Assembly (NCBI RefSeq): GCF_009765225.1
Contig: NZ_VMSF01000001.1
Location: forward strand, 1,860,001-1,924,000
DNA length: 64,000 nt
Direction: 5' to 3'
DNA from: Leifsonia sp. AG29
GTDB lineage: Bacteria; Actinomycetota; Actinomycetes; Actinomycetales; Microbacteriaceae
The position numbers and the translations under genes are program-made. Positions 49,021 to 57,847 of this stretch are shown in pieces; the stretch's first letter is position 1, and the number at the start of each line of letters is the position of its first letter. The notes beneath the pieces are model-generated. The model was not told the DNA's origin. It was given only the letters and a program-made list of their open reading frames with translations, and did not search any database.

Positions 49021-51555
49021 ATGCCTCGTGGTCACCTGCGGGTGATGCTCGGCGCCGCACCCGGCGTGGGGAAGACCTACGCCATGCTCGAGGAGGGCAA
49101 GCGGCTGAAGGCCCTCGGCAAGGACGTCGTCGTCGCGGTCGTCGAGACCCACGGGCGCGCCGCGACCGCGGCCATGCTCGAGGGACTCGACGTGGTCCCG
49201 CGGCGCGAGGTCGAGCACCGCGGGGTCACCCTCACCGAGCTCGACCTGGAGGCGGTTCTCGAGCGGGCGCCCGAGATCGCCCTCGTCGACGAGCTCGCCC
49301 ACACGAACGCTCCCGGCTCCGAGCACGCGAAACGCTGGGAGGACGTCGACGCCATGCTGGCGGCCGGCATCGACGTCATGTCGACCGTCAACATCCAGCA
49401 CATCGAGTCCCTCAACGACGTGGTCGAGCAGATCACGGGCGTCCAGCAGCGCGAGACCATCCCCGACGCCGTTCTCCGGCGCGCCGACCAGATCGAGGTG
49501 GTCGACCTCGCACCGCAGGCGCTGCGGGATCGGCTCGCCGAGGGTGTCGTCTACCCGGCCGCCCGGATCGACGCGGCGCTGTCGAACTACTTCCGGCTCG
49601 GCAACCTGACAGCCCTGCGCGAGCTCGCGCTCCTCTGGCTCGCGGACGAGGTCGACAGCGCTCTGCAGCAGTACCGCGCCGAGCACGGCATCGCCGGCAA
49701 GTGGGAGGCGCGCGAGCGCGTCGTCGTCGCGCTCACCGGCGGCCCGGAGGGCGAGACGCTCCTCCGCCGCGGCGCCCGGATCGCCGCCCGCAGCGCCGGG
49801 GGCGAACTCCTCGCGGTCCACGTCACCAACCAGGACGGCCTCCGCGAGGCGACGCCCGGAGCGCTGGCCGCCCAGCGGGCACTCGTCGAGCAGCTCGGCG
49901 GCAGCTACCACCAGGTGGTCGGCAGCGACGTGCCGCGTGCCCTCGTGGAGTTCGCGCGCGGGTCGAACGCCAGCCAGCTGGTCATCGGCGTCTCCCGCCG
50001 GAGCAGGCTCGCCGCCCTCCTGACCGGGCCCGGCATCGGCTCGACGGTCATCCGTGAGTCGGGCGACATCGACGTGCACATCGTCTCGCACGCCCGAGCG
50101 GGCGGCAGGTTCTCCCTCCCCCGGCCCCGTGGCGGCCTGACGGCCCGGCGCGTCGTCTACGGGTTCATCCTCGCGCTGGTCGGCGGGCCCCTCCTGACGC
50201 TGCTGCTCACCAGCGGACGGTCGCCGGAATCGATGACCGCCGACGTCCTCAGCTACCAGCTCCTCGTCGTCGTCGTGGCGCTCGTCGGCGGCATCTGGCC
50301 CGCTCTCTTCGCCGCGCTGCTCTCCGGCCTCACGCTCGACTTCTTCTTCGTGGAGCCGCTCTACACGATCACCGTTGGCCAGCCCCTCCACCTGGTCGCG
50401 CTCGTGCTGTACGTCGTGATCGCCGCTCTCGTCAGCCTGGTGGTCGACCAGGCGGCGAGACGTTCGAGAGCCGCCCAGCGCGCAGCCGCCGAGGCCGAAC
50501 TGCTCGCCACGGTGGCGGGAGGCGTGATCCGCGGCGAGGACGCCCTGCAAGCGCTCGTGACCCGGACCCGGGAGGCGTTCGGCCTCACCGGCGTCCGCCT
50601 CCTCGACGGCGAGGAGGTGCTCTCGACCGACGGCGAGCCCGCCGACGCCGAGCGCACCCAGCGCGTCCCGGTCGGAACACGCGGGACCCTGGAGCTGTCG
50701 GGGCGCGACCTCGAGGCCGGGGACCGCCGGCTGCTCGCCGCGATCGTGGCCCAGCTCGACGCGGCGCTCGAGCACCGGGATCTGGCGGCGACCGCCTCCG
50801 AGCTCGGGCCGCTCGCGGAGGCCGACCGGGTCAGGAGCGCGCTGCTGGCCGCGGTCGGCCACGACCTCCGTCGCCCGCTCGCCGCGGCGACCGCCGCCGT
50901 GACCACGCTCCGCCAGGCCGACCTGCGCCTGAGTGACGACGACCGGGAGGCGCTCCTCGAGACCGCGGAGGAGAGCCTGGCGAACCTCGCCACCCTCGTC
51001 ACGAACCTGCTCGACGTCAGCCGCGTGCAGGCGGGCGTCCTCGGGGTGTCGCTCGCGCCGACCGGGTTGGACGACGTGATCCCGCCGGCGCTCGACGAAC
51101 TCGGCCTGGGACCCGCCGACGTGGAGCTCGATCTCAGCCCGGGTCTCCCGCCGCTCGTCGCCGACGGGGTGCTGCTCCAGCGCGTGATCGTGAACCTGCT
51201 CGGGAACGCCCTCCGGTTCAGCCCGGCCGGGAGCAGGCCCGTGATCGCGGCCAGCGAGTTCGGCGGAACCGTGCAGCTCCGCGTCATCGATCACGGCCCC
51301 GGCATCCCGGGCGACCGGCGGGAATCGGTCTTCGTGCCGTTCCAGCGCCTCGGGGACACGGACAACGACACCGGCATCGGACTCGGCCTCGCGCTCTCCA
51401 AGGGCTTCGTGGAGGGGATGGGCGGCACCCTGGAGGCGGAGGACACGCCGGGCGGCGGCCTCACGATGGTGGTGGCGCTCCCGGCAGCGCCCCACGACAG
51501 CGGGGATCGCGCCGAGGAGCAGGAGCAGCAGGAGCCGCAGAGGGAGCACGGATGA
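49021..51555 (+). CDS. kdpD: KdpD, sensor histidine kinase
   Basis: A 844-residue membrane kinase. The N-terminal KdpD domain has Walker A GAAPGVGKT (11-19). A universal-stress-like domain spans about 230-370. DUF4118 membrane helices follow at about 370-475, then a GAF-like region, the HisKA dimerisation domain with phospho-acceptor His614 (VGHDLRRPL), and the HATPase (NLLGNALRFSP, GPGIPGD, GIGLGLAL). The protein senses low potassium or ionic strength and phosphorylates KdpE. It is 16 bp after kdpC and overlaps kdpE by ATGA. Confidence 0.96.
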   Translation: MPRGHLRVMLGAAPGVGKTYAMLEEGKRLKALGKDVVVAVVETHGRAATAAMLEGLDVVPRREVEHRGVTLTELDLEAVLERAPEIALVDELAHTNAPGSEHAKRWEDVDAMLAAGIDVMSTVNIQHIESLNDVVEQITGVQQRETIPDAVLRRADQIEVVDLAPQALRDRLAEGVVYPAARIDAALSNYFRLGNLTALRELALLWLADEVDSALQQYRAEHGIAGKWEARERVVVALTGGPEGETLLRRGARIAARSAGGELLAVHVTNQDGLREATPGALAAQRALVEQLGGSYHQVVGSDVPRALVEFARGSNASQLVIGVSRRSRLAALLTGPGIGSTVIRESGDIDVHIVSHARAGGRFSLPRPRGGLTARRVVYGFILALVGGPLLTLLLTSGRSPESMTADVLSYQLLVVVVALVGGIWPALFAALLSGLTLDFFFVEPLYTITVGQPLHLVALVLYVVIAALVSLVVDQAARRSRAAQRAAAEAELLATVAGGVIRGEDALQALVTRTREAFGLTGVRLLDGEEVLSTDGEPADAERTQRVPVGTRGTLELSGRDLEAGDRRLLAAIVAQLDAALEHRDLAATASELGPLAEADRVRSALLAAVGHDLRRPLAAATAAVTTLRQADLRLSDDDREALLETAEESLANLATLVTNLLDVSRVQAGVLGVSLAPTGLDDVIPPALDELGLGPADVELDLSPGLPPLVADGVLLQRVIVNLLGNALRFSPAGSRPVIAASEFGGTVQLRVIDHGPGIPGDRRESVFVPFQRLGDTDNDTGIGLGLALSKGFVEGMGGTLEAEDTPGGGLTMVVALPAAPHDSGDRAEEQEQQEPQREHG

Positions 51556-52244
51556 GGATCCTGATCGCCGACGACGACCAGCAGATCCTGCGCGCCCTGC
51601 GGATCCTGCTGACGGCCCGCGGGTACGAGGTGCTCACAGCCCGGACCGGCGCGGAGGCGCTCTCGCAGGCCGTCGAGCACCACCCCGACCTCGTCATGCT
51701 GGATCTGGGCATGCCCGAGCTCGACGGCATCGAGGTCATCGAGGGGCTGCGCGGCTGGTCCACCGTCCCCATCCTCGTGGTCTCGGGCCGGACGGGCTCC
51801 GCCGACAAGGTCGACGCGCTCGACGCGGGCGCCGACGACTATGTCACGAAGCCGTTCGCCGCCGACGAGCTGCTGGCCCGGATCCGCGCCCTCACGCGCC
51901 GCCAGGGCGGCCCCGCCGACGAACCGGCCGTGACGTTCGGGGACATCACCGTCGACCTCGCCGCGCACCAGGTGACGAGGCGTACCCCGGAAGGAACGGC
52001 GACCGTCCGGCTCACGCCGACCGAGTGGAGCATCCTCGAGGTGCTGGTCCGGAATCCCCGCCGGCTGGTGACGCGGCAGTCGCTCCTGACGGAGGTGTGG
52101 GGCCCGCAGTTCGTGGCCGACACCGGCTACCTGCGGCTCTACCTGGCGCAGCTGCGCAAGAAGCTCGAACCCGAGCCGTCGCGCCCGCGGTACCTCCTCA
52201 CCGAGCCGGGCATGGGCTACCGGTTCAGCCCCGACGAGACCTAG
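51552..52244 (+). CDS. kdpE: KdpE, OmpR-family response regulator
   Basis: A 230-residue regulator. The receiver domain (1-115) has ADDD acidic pocket residues, phospho-acceptor Asp51 (MLDLGMPELDG), and Lys near 101 (YVTKPF). The winged-helix output domain (about 130-225) ends LLTEPGMGYRF, typical of KdpE. It would activate the kdp operon from the direct repeat at 44290-44308. It is the last gene of the operon and is followed by rnpB on the other strand. Confidence 0.96.
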   Translation: MRILIADDDQQILRALRILLTARGYEVLTARTGAEALSQAVEHHPDLVMLDLGMPELDGIEVIEGLRGWSTVPILVVSGRTGSADKVDALDAGADDYVTKPFAADELLARIRALTRRQGGPADEPAVTFGDITVDLAAHQVTRRTPEGTATVRLTPTEWSILEVLVRNPRRLVTRQSLLTEVWGPQFVADTGYLRLYLAQLRKKLEPEPSRPRYLLTEPGMGYRFSPDET

Positions 52245-52268
52245 CCGACGGCTGCGCGGCGGCCGAAG

Positions 52269-52643
52269 GGAATGGGCCGGCCGATACGCCGGGTTCTGTC
52301 CGGGTGCGTGTGGCACCGTGGACGGCCATCTATCTCGGGACGACGTTGCCGCCGCCCTCCAGCGGTCTACCCGGGAACTCGGCGAGCAGCCTCATCGTTC
52401 CCTGTCTGACCTTGCTCCGGGCGAGGTTTACCCAGCCGGCCGGGTCGCCCCGGCCGCTGGTGGTCTCTTACACCACCGTTTCACCCTTACCGGGGGCCGA
52501 AACCCCCGGCGGTCTACTCTCTGTTGCACTTTCTCGCGGGTTGCCCCGGGTGGGTGTTACCCACCGCCCTGCTCTGCGGAGCCCGGACGTTCCTCGGCGG
52601 CCCGCTCGCGCGGGCCGACGCGACCGTCTGGCCGACCCATTCC
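52269..52643 (-). ncRNA. rnpB: RNase P RNA (bacterial type A)
   Basis: The 375-nt RNA is read leftwards. The 5' GGAATGGG(T)CGGCC pairs with the 3' end GGCCGGCCCATTCC to form helix P1 (14 bp with one G-U). Conserved elements visible in order are GAGGAACGTCCGGGC (P4 5' side, GAGGAAnGUC), CAGAGCAGGGCGGTGGGTAAC, GGGTGAAACGGTGG, GGTAAACC, and GAGATAGATGGCCGTC plus ACAGAACCCGGCGTA near the 3' end (P4 3' side). Together these identify the catalytic RNA that matures tRNA 5' ends. A -10-like TAGGGT lies at 52651-52656, 7 nt before the inferred first base. Confidence 0.95.
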
Positions 52644-52658
52644 GGCCTCCACCCTAGC

Positions 52659-52679
52659 GCAGGGCGCTCCACGCCCTGC
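52659..52679 (-). terminator. Hairpin after the zinc-ribbon-like gene
   Basis: An 8-bp perfect stem (GCAGGGCG/CGCCCTGC) with a 5-nt loop follows the stop of the gene at 52695 by 16 bp. It lies directly in front of the rnpB -10 element, so termination of one gene and initiation of rnpB occur within 40 bp. Confidence 0.65.
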
Positions 52680-52694
52680 CGCCGGAGGCGTCGG

Positions 52695-53429
52695 TCAGAG
52701 CCCGGACTCCTCGTTGCGGATGAGGATCGCGCCGCTGTCCGGGCAGAGCACGACGTCGTCCGAGGCGGCTCGGCGGATGTCCGAGAGGTCCGACTCGGTG
52801 AGCTTCACGTTGGAGCCCATCGAGACACCGCGAAGGAGGAGCGCCGCGCCGACACCGTACCGAGCGCGCTGGCGCTCGTACAACGCGACGAGCTCAGCAG
52901 GGAGCGCAGCAGCGATCGTCTCCCGGTCTGTGGCGAGTGCCTTCCGCTGGGCGGCGACGCGGCCCGCCTCCTCATCGCGTGCCCGCTCGAGCGCGTCGAT
53001 GCGCCCCGTCAGCTCCGACCGCTCGGCCTCCACGGCCGCGAGGGCCTCCTCGAGCTCCTCCACCCGCTCCATCACGGTCAGCTCGATCTCCTCGAGGTCG
53101 TCGCGCCGCTTCGCGAGCGAGGCGAGCTCGGACTCGAGAGCCTGGACGTCCTTCATCGAGGAGCTCTGCTGAACCCGGTCGGAGTCCCGCTTGATCCGGT
53201 TCTCGACGAGCTCGACGTCCGACTCGACGCGCTTCAGCTCGGCCCGGGCGTCCTCGAGCTCGCCGGTCGCCGTGATCCAGCGCGCCCGCAGAGCCTCCGC
53301 CTCCGGCGCGAGGCGGGAGAGCTCGGCCAGCTGCGGGAGATTCTTCGCGGTGTGGTCGAGCTGGGCGAGCCGGGTGTCGGCCGCCTGCAGGCGGAGGAGC
53401 TCGTTCTGGTCGGCGGGGCTGGCTTTCAC
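52695..53429 (-). CDS. C4-type zinc-ribbon family coiled-coil protein with eroded zinc site
   Basis: A 244-residue protein. Residues 25-170 are a long coiled coil (ELEDARAELKRVESDVELVENRIKR). The C-terminus aligns with the C4-type zinc ribbon (CdsZ/zf-RING_7) found in many bacteria, where CxxC and CxxC bind zinc. Here the first pair is VSMGSNV and the second is LCPDSGA, so three of four cysteines are replaced and zinc binding is lost. The remaining fold signature TESDLSDIRRA..DDVVLC supports the family. Such proteins are linked to RNA or division processes in other bacteria, not proven here. It is 25 bp after nif3. Confidence 0.85.
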   Translation of the reverse strand: MKASPADQNELLRLQAADTRLAQLDHTAKNLPQLAELSRLAPEAEALRARWITATGELEDARAELKRVESDVELVENRIKRDSDRVQQSSSMKDVQALESELASLAKRRDDLEEIELTVMERVEELEEALAAVEAERSELTGRIDALERARDEEAGRVAAQRKALATDRETIAAALPAELVALYERQRARYGVGAALLLRGVSMGSNVKLTESDLSDIRRAASDDVVLCPDSGAILIRNEESGL

Positions 53430-53454
53430 GGTGTCTTCCTTCGGGGCGGACGGG

Positions 53455-54273
53455 CTAGTTGAGGACGGCGAAGTCCCACGGGTCGGTGCGCAGTTCGCTC
53501 ACCGACACGGAGACTCCGGGAAGCGCGGCGCGGAGCTGGTCTGCGGCCACGTCGAGCCACAGCCACTCGCTCGCCCAGTGCGAGACGTCGAGGAGGGCCG
53601 GGCCGCCGCCGAGCAGCGCCTGCTCGCGCGCCTCCGAAGCCGGGTGGTGGCGCAGATCGGCGGTGATGTACACGTCGGCTCCCCGCACCGGATCGGTCGC
53701 CAAGAGGGAATCGCCGGCTCCGCCGCAGAGCGCGACGCGCGAGACGGGCTGGTGGAAGTCGCCCGAGGCCCGGACTCCGCCGGCCGTGGGAGGCAGCAGG
53801 TCGGCGAGTCGGCGAGCCAGCGCACCGAGCGTCACGGGCTGCGGCAGCGTCCCGACCCGGCCGATGCCGGTCACCCCGTCGGCCGCGGGCTGGATCGGCG
53901 TGGTGTCGGCCAGGCCCAGCTTGCCGGCGAGGACCGCGCTGGTGCCGTCGGCCACGACATCGGCGTTGGTGTGCGCCGCGTAGAGCGCGACATCGTGCTT
54001 GATCAGCCTGCTGAGCAGCGCCCCCTTGTAGCGGTCGGCAGCCACCGAGGTGATCCCGCGCAGGAGGAGCGGGTGGTGCGCCAGCAGCAGATCGGCGCGC
54101 GACTCCACCGCCTCGTCGACGGTCGCCGCGACGGCGTCGACCGCGAGCAGGATGCGCTCGACCGGGTGTTCCGGGTCGCCGGCGACGAGCCCGGGCGCGT
54201 CCCAGCTCTCGGACCCGGCGAGCGGCCAGAGCCGTTCGAGGGTCTCACGGACGGAATCGACGGTGTGCGGCAC
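53455..54273 (-). CDS. Nif3-like dinuclear metal center hexameric protein
   Basis: A 272-residue Nif3/DUF34 protein. Metal ligands include the His pair in LLLAHHPLLL, His in ALYAAHTNAD, and a C-terminal SHWASEW (His and Glu). The family forms hexameric toroids; suggested roles include GTP cyclohydrolase-like activity, unproven. The start is GTG with TAGGCT 7 nt upstream. It precedes the coiled-coil zinc-ribbon gene, a pairing common in Actinobacteria. Confidence 0.9.
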   Translation of the reverse strand: MPHTVDSVRETLERLWPLAGSESWDAPGLVAGDPEHPVERILLAVDAVAATVDEAVESRADLLLAHHPLLLRGITSVAADRYKGALLSRLIKHDVALYAAHTNADVVADGTSAVLAGKLGLADTTPIQPAADGVTGIGRVGTLPQPVTLGALARRLADLLPPTAGGVRASGDFHQPVSRVALCGGAGDSLLATDPVRGADVYITADLRHHPASEAREQALLGGGPALLDVSHWASEWLWLDVAADQLRAALPGVSVSVSELRTDPWDFAVLN

Positions 54274-54280
54274 GGGATAG

Positions 54281-54286
54281 AGCCTA
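54281..54286 (-). promoter_or_regulatory. -10 element of leaderless Nif3 gene
   Basis: TAGGCT on the minus strand ends 7 nt before the GTG start codon. Confidence 0.45.
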
Positions 54287-54345
54287 CGTGAGTGCGTGCC
54301 CGGCCGCTCTCGTCCAGGCGCCGCCCGAGGACCGTTCGCCGCCGG

Positions 54346-56442
54346 TCAGCTTCGCGCGCGCTCCTGCCTGCGGACCGCGGGCAGCGCCGAGAGGAAAGCG
54401 GTCAGCAGCCCGAGCACGAGAGCCACGACGACGCCGATGTTGCTGGAGCCGATGCCCGAGCGCGGGTCGATCCCGGCGAACCGGAACAGGTAGCCCTCCC
54501 AGGCGAGCCAGGACAACGGCGAACTGACGAGCCCGAGCCCGATCGCGGACGCGACCACGAGCATGACGAGGTTCGGCCACCTCCAGTCCGGGTAGACGCC
54601 GCCGCGGCGCAGGAGCGACGGCTGATGGAACCGTCTCAGCCGCAGCATGGTCTCACCGGAGAAGATCCCGGCCCACGCGGCGACGGGCACGGCGAGCGCG
54701 GTCGGCACACCGCGGATGACGGTCGCGAGATCGGTCACGGTCAGCGCCAGGAGGATGCCGACGACGCCGATGGCCGCCGACGCGGTCGCGGTGCTCCAGC
54801 GCCTCCCGAGCCGGACACCCAGAGCATCGACGGTGAAGCCCGCAGAGTAGCTGGTCAGCACCAGGGCGGACACGAGGCTCAGCTCGACGGCGAGCAGGAG
54901 CGGGATCGGGTACCAGGCGGGAAGCCCCAGCCCCGCGATCGTGGCGACGGGGTCGCCGGCGAGGCGCCTGGCCAGGGACGGGTCGGAGGCAGCGAGCAGC
55001 CCCCCGTAGGAGACGAGCACGAACGGGGGCACGCCGGCCCCGAAGGTGGCCCACAGCATGGCGACGCCGCCCGAGGATCGCGGCCGCTGGTACCGCGCGA
55101 CCTCGGCGCTGCTCATGGCCCACGCGAGCCCGACGTAGGTGAACACGAGCACGGCACCCGTGACGACATGGGTCCACAGCGAGTCGGGGACGGCGAGCGC
55201 CCGCGCCACGTCGACGTGCCTCCAGGTGGCGGCGATCATCAGTGCGATGAGCACCGCGGAGGCGATCGTCAGCACGAGCTGGACGCGGGCGACGAGCCCG
55301 TAGCCGAAGAAGGCGATCACTCCGGCGACGGCGATCGTCACGACGACGGCGACGATGGTGGCCGGGAGCCGGCCCGCGCCCCACCCCGCCGCGGCCCACA
55401 CCGCGCCGGCGCCGGAACCCGCCAGCCAGAGCAGGAGTGCGCCCCAGAACAGCTTCGTGAGAAGGGCGAGGACGGCGGGCACGGCATTGCCCAGCAGACC
55501 GAATGTCGCGCGGGAGAGGACCATGGTCGGCTGGCCGCTCCATTTGCCCGCCAGGGTGCCGAGCCCGAGCGGGAGGAAGGACAGGCCGATCCCCACGAGA
55601 GTCGCGACGAGGAGCTGACGGAGACTCATCCCGAGCGAGAAGAGCGTCGCGCCGACACCGATGCTCACGAGCGACGAGGTCGCCGCGAACCACAGCCAGA
55701 ACATCCGGGAGGCTCGCCCGACGCGCCGGTCGAGCGGTGTCGGCTCGAGATCGACCGTCTCTGCGACGAACACGGGAGGCGCGACCGCCTCGACGACCCG
55801 GGTGGCGCCCGTCGCGATCACCCGGCTGGTGGGCGCGGGGGCGCTCGACGCCGGTGCCGCCTCCTCCTCGGGCTGATCGTCGCGCTCAGCCTCGTCGTCG
55901 ACGCGATGGCGCGGCTTGGCGGCGAGGAGGTCGTGGTCGTCGGCGACGGCGACGACCACGGGCTCCGCTTCGGGCGGTGTGACAGGCAGCTCGGGGAGCA
56001 CCGGGATCGGCTCGCTGTCGCGGGGTGCGAGGTCAGCGGGAACGAGCCCGAGCGGCTCCGCCCGGGAGATCGGAGGGGCCTGCGGTTCCGGGTCCCGCTC
56101 CGGCTCGTCGTGCTCCTCCGGCTCGGCCGGCTTCTGGATCGGGATCGCGGCGGTGGCCACCCAGGGGCTGAACGTGGGCTCCGGACCGGAGGGGCGGCGG
56201 GGCACCGGGAGATCCTCCCAGCTGATGAGCTGGGTGGGCGGCCCCGGATCGGGCTCGTCGTCCTCCTCGAGCCGCGCCTCCGGCGCGGGCTCCGGCGATC
56301 CCTCCGCAGCCGCCTCGAGCCCGGTCTCCGCCGGGCGCGTGACGATGATCGGGATGGCCGACGTGATGCGGGCGACCTCCGCCTCGAGGGCGCTGGCGAG
56401 CTCGTCGTCGCTGTGCCGATCGTCGTCCCCGTGCCGGTCCAT
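54346..56442 (-). CDS. NCS1-type nucleobase permease with long disordered N-terminal domain
   Basis: A 698-residue protein. Residues 245-695 hold about twelve membrane helices of the purine-cytosine permease (NCS1) type, with GLAWAMSSAEVARYQRP (typical of NCS1 helix 6) and PVAAWAGIFSGE. It probably imports cytosine, allantoin or a related compound; the substrate is unknown. The first 236 residues are very unusual: almost entirely Pro, Glu, Asp and Ala with no fold, most likely cytoplasmic. Typical permeases are 420-500 residues. The ATG has a leaderless -10 (TACGCT). It diverges from thyA. Confidence 0.85.
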   Translation of the reverse strand: MDRHGDDDRHSDDELASALEAEVARITSAIPIIVTRPAETGLEAAAEGSPEPAPEARLEEDDEPDPGPPTQLISWEDLPVPRRPSGPEPTFSPWVATAAIPIQKPAEPEEHDEPERDPEPQAPPISRAEPLGLVPADLAPRDSEPIPVLPELPVTPPEAEPVVVAVADDHDLLAAKPRHRVDDEAERDDQPEEEAAPASSAPAPTSRVIATGATRVVEAVAPPVFVAETVDLEPTPLDRRVGRASRMFWLWFAATSSLVSIGVGATLFSLGMSLRQLLVATLVGIGLSFLPLGLGTLAGKWSGQPTMVLSRATFGLLGNAVPAVLALLTKLFWGALLLWLAGSGAGAVWAAAGWGAGRLPATIVAVVVTIAVAGVIAFFGYGLVARVQLVLTIASAVLIALMIAATWRHVDVARALAVPDSLWTHVVTGAVLVFTYVGLAWAMSSAEVARYQRPRSSGGVAMLWATFGAGVPPFVLVSYGGLLAASDPSLARRLAGDPVATIAGLGLPAWYPIPLLLAVELSLVSALVLTSYSAGFTVDALGVRLGRRWSTATASAAIGVVGILLALTVTDLATVIRGVPTALAVPVAAWAGIFSGETMLRLRRFHQPSLLRRGGVYPDWRWPNLVMLVVASAIGLGLVSSPLSWLAWEGYLFRFAGIDPRSGIGSSNIGVVVALVLGLLTAFLSALPAVRRQERARS

Positions 56443-56448
56443 GACGCC

Positions 56449-56454
56449 AGCGTA
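56449..56454 (-). promoter_or_regulatory. -10 element of leaderless NCS1 permease gene
   Basis: TACGCT on the minus strand ends 6 nt before the ATG. Confidence 0.5.
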
Positions 56455-56494
56455 CGACGCGCGAACGAATCGGGCGTAGCGGGCGTCCGCCCGG

Positions 56495-56500
56495 TACCAT
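56495..56500 (+). promoter_or_regulatory. -10 element of leaderless thyA
   Basis: TACCAT ends 7 nt before the thyA ATG; the promoter shares the 65-bp gap with that of the divergent permease. Confidence 0.5.
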
Positions 56501-56507
56501 CGACCTG

Positions 56508-57317
56508 ATGAGCGAGACCATCCCCACCCCGTACGAGGATCTCCTGCGCGACGTCCTCGAGCATGGCGCCCACAAGTCCGACCGCACCGGGACGGGCACC
56601 CGGAGCGTCTTCGGTCGTCAGCTCCGCTTCGATCTCGCCGAGGGCTTCCCGCTCGTCACGACGAAGCGGGTGCATTTCAAGTCCATCGCCTACGAGCTGC
56701 TGTGGTTCCTCCGCGGTGAGGGCAACGTGCGCTGGCTGCAGGAGAACGGCGTGACCATCTGGGACGAGTGGGCCGACGAGAACGGCGACCTCGGGCCCGT
56801 CTACGGCGTCCAGTGGCGGTCGTGGCCGACGCCCGACGGGCGGCACATCGACCAGATCGAGCAGGTCATCGACACCCTCCGCACCGATCCCGACTCGCGA
56901 CGGATCATCGTGTCCGCGTGGAATGTCGCGGACATCCCGGACATGGCGCTCGCTCCCTGCCACGCCTTCTTCCAGTTCTACGTGGCCGACGGCCGGCTCT
57001 CCTGCCAGCTGTACCAGCGCAGCGCCGACATGTTCCTCGGGGTGCCCTTCAACATCGCGAGCTACGCGCTGCTGACGCTGATGGTGGCACAGCAGGTCGG
57101 TCTCGAACCCGGCGAGTTCGTCTGGACGGGAGGCGACTGCCACATCTACGACAATCACCTCGACCAGGTCCGGGAGCAGCTGACCCGCGAGCCCTTCCCG
57201 TCGCCGACGCTGCGCATCCTCCGCCGGCCGGAGAGCATCTTCGACTACCGCTTCGAGGACTTCGAGGTCGAGGGGTACCGGCACCATCCGGCGATCCGCG
57301 CGGCCGTCGCCGTATGA
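56508..57317 (+). CDS. thyA: Thymidylate synthase
   Basis: A 269-residue classical ThyA. It methylates dUMP to dTMP with methylenetetrahydrofolate, giving dihydrofolate. The catalytic Cys151 is in [12 protein letters not shown]. The folate and dUMP sites are [18 protein letters not shown]-type ([12 protein letters not shown]), [16 protein letters not shown] and GDCHIYDNH. Length is normal. dfrA starts inside the stop (ATGA), so the recycling enzyme is co-translated. Confidence 0.97.
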   Translation: MSETIPTPYEDLLRDVLEHGAHKSDRTGTGTRSVFGRQLRFDLAEGFPLVTTKRVHFKSIAYELLWFLRGEGNVRWLQENGVTIWDEWADENGDLGPVYGVQWRSWPTPDGRHIDQIEQVIDTLRTDPDSRRIIVSAWNVADIPDMALAPCHAFFQFYVADGRLSCQLYQRSADMFLGVPFNIASYALLTLMVAQQVGLEPGEFVWTGGDCHIYDNHLDQVREQLTREPFPSPTLRILRRPESIFDYRFEDFEVEGYRHHPAIRAAVAV

Positions 57318-57841
57318 CGCCTGACGAGCGGGCCCGGTCTCAGCCGCGGCCCGCTGTCGCGCTCATCTGGGCGCAGGCGAAGGGACGCGTGATCGGTGCG
57401 GGCGGTGTCATGCCGTGGCACCTCCCCGAAGACCTCCGGCACTTCCGTCAGCTGACGGACGCGGAGCCGGTCGTCATGGGCCGCCGCACGTGGGAGTCCC
57501 TCCCGGACCGCTTCCGCCCCCTCCCGGGCCGTGTCAACATCGTGGTGACTAGGAAGCCGGATTGGGAGGCGCCCGGCGCCACGACCGCGCACTCCCTGCA
57601 GGCGGCACTCGACGCCGCCGCCCAGGCGGCCGGAAGCGCTACCGTCTGGGTCATGGGAGGCGCGGAGCTCTACTCCCAATCGCTCCCGCTGGCCGACCGC
57701 GTCGAACTCACCGAGATCGACCTCGTCGTGACCGGCGACACGTTCGCCCCCGAACTCGGCCCCGAGTGGTCCGCCGACCCGGCCCCGTGGCGGACCGCGG
57801 AGAGCGGCACGCGGTACCGGTTCCTCACCTACCGCCGGTGA
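57314..57841 (+). CDS. dfrA: Dihydrofolate reductase
   Basis: A 175-residue DHFR that regenerates tetrahydrofolate from the dihydrofolate made by Thy[27 protein letters not shown] is the N-terminal substrate loop with the catalytic Asp-region Glu (PEDL), followed by [12 protein letters not shown] (NADPH) and [32 protein letters not shown]. The ATG overlaps the thyA stop. It converges with the DUF1345 gene, 6 bp from its stop. Confidence 0.96.
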   Translation: MTPDERARSQPRPAVALIWAQAKGRVIGAGGVMPWHLPEDLRHFRQLTDAEPVVMGRRTWESLPDRFRPLPGRVNIVVTRKPDWEAPGATTAHSLQAALDAAAQAAGSATVWVMGGAELYSQSLPLADRVELTEIDLVVTGDTFAPELGPEWSADPAPWRTAESGTRYRFLTYRR

Positions 57842-57847
57842 GCGTCC

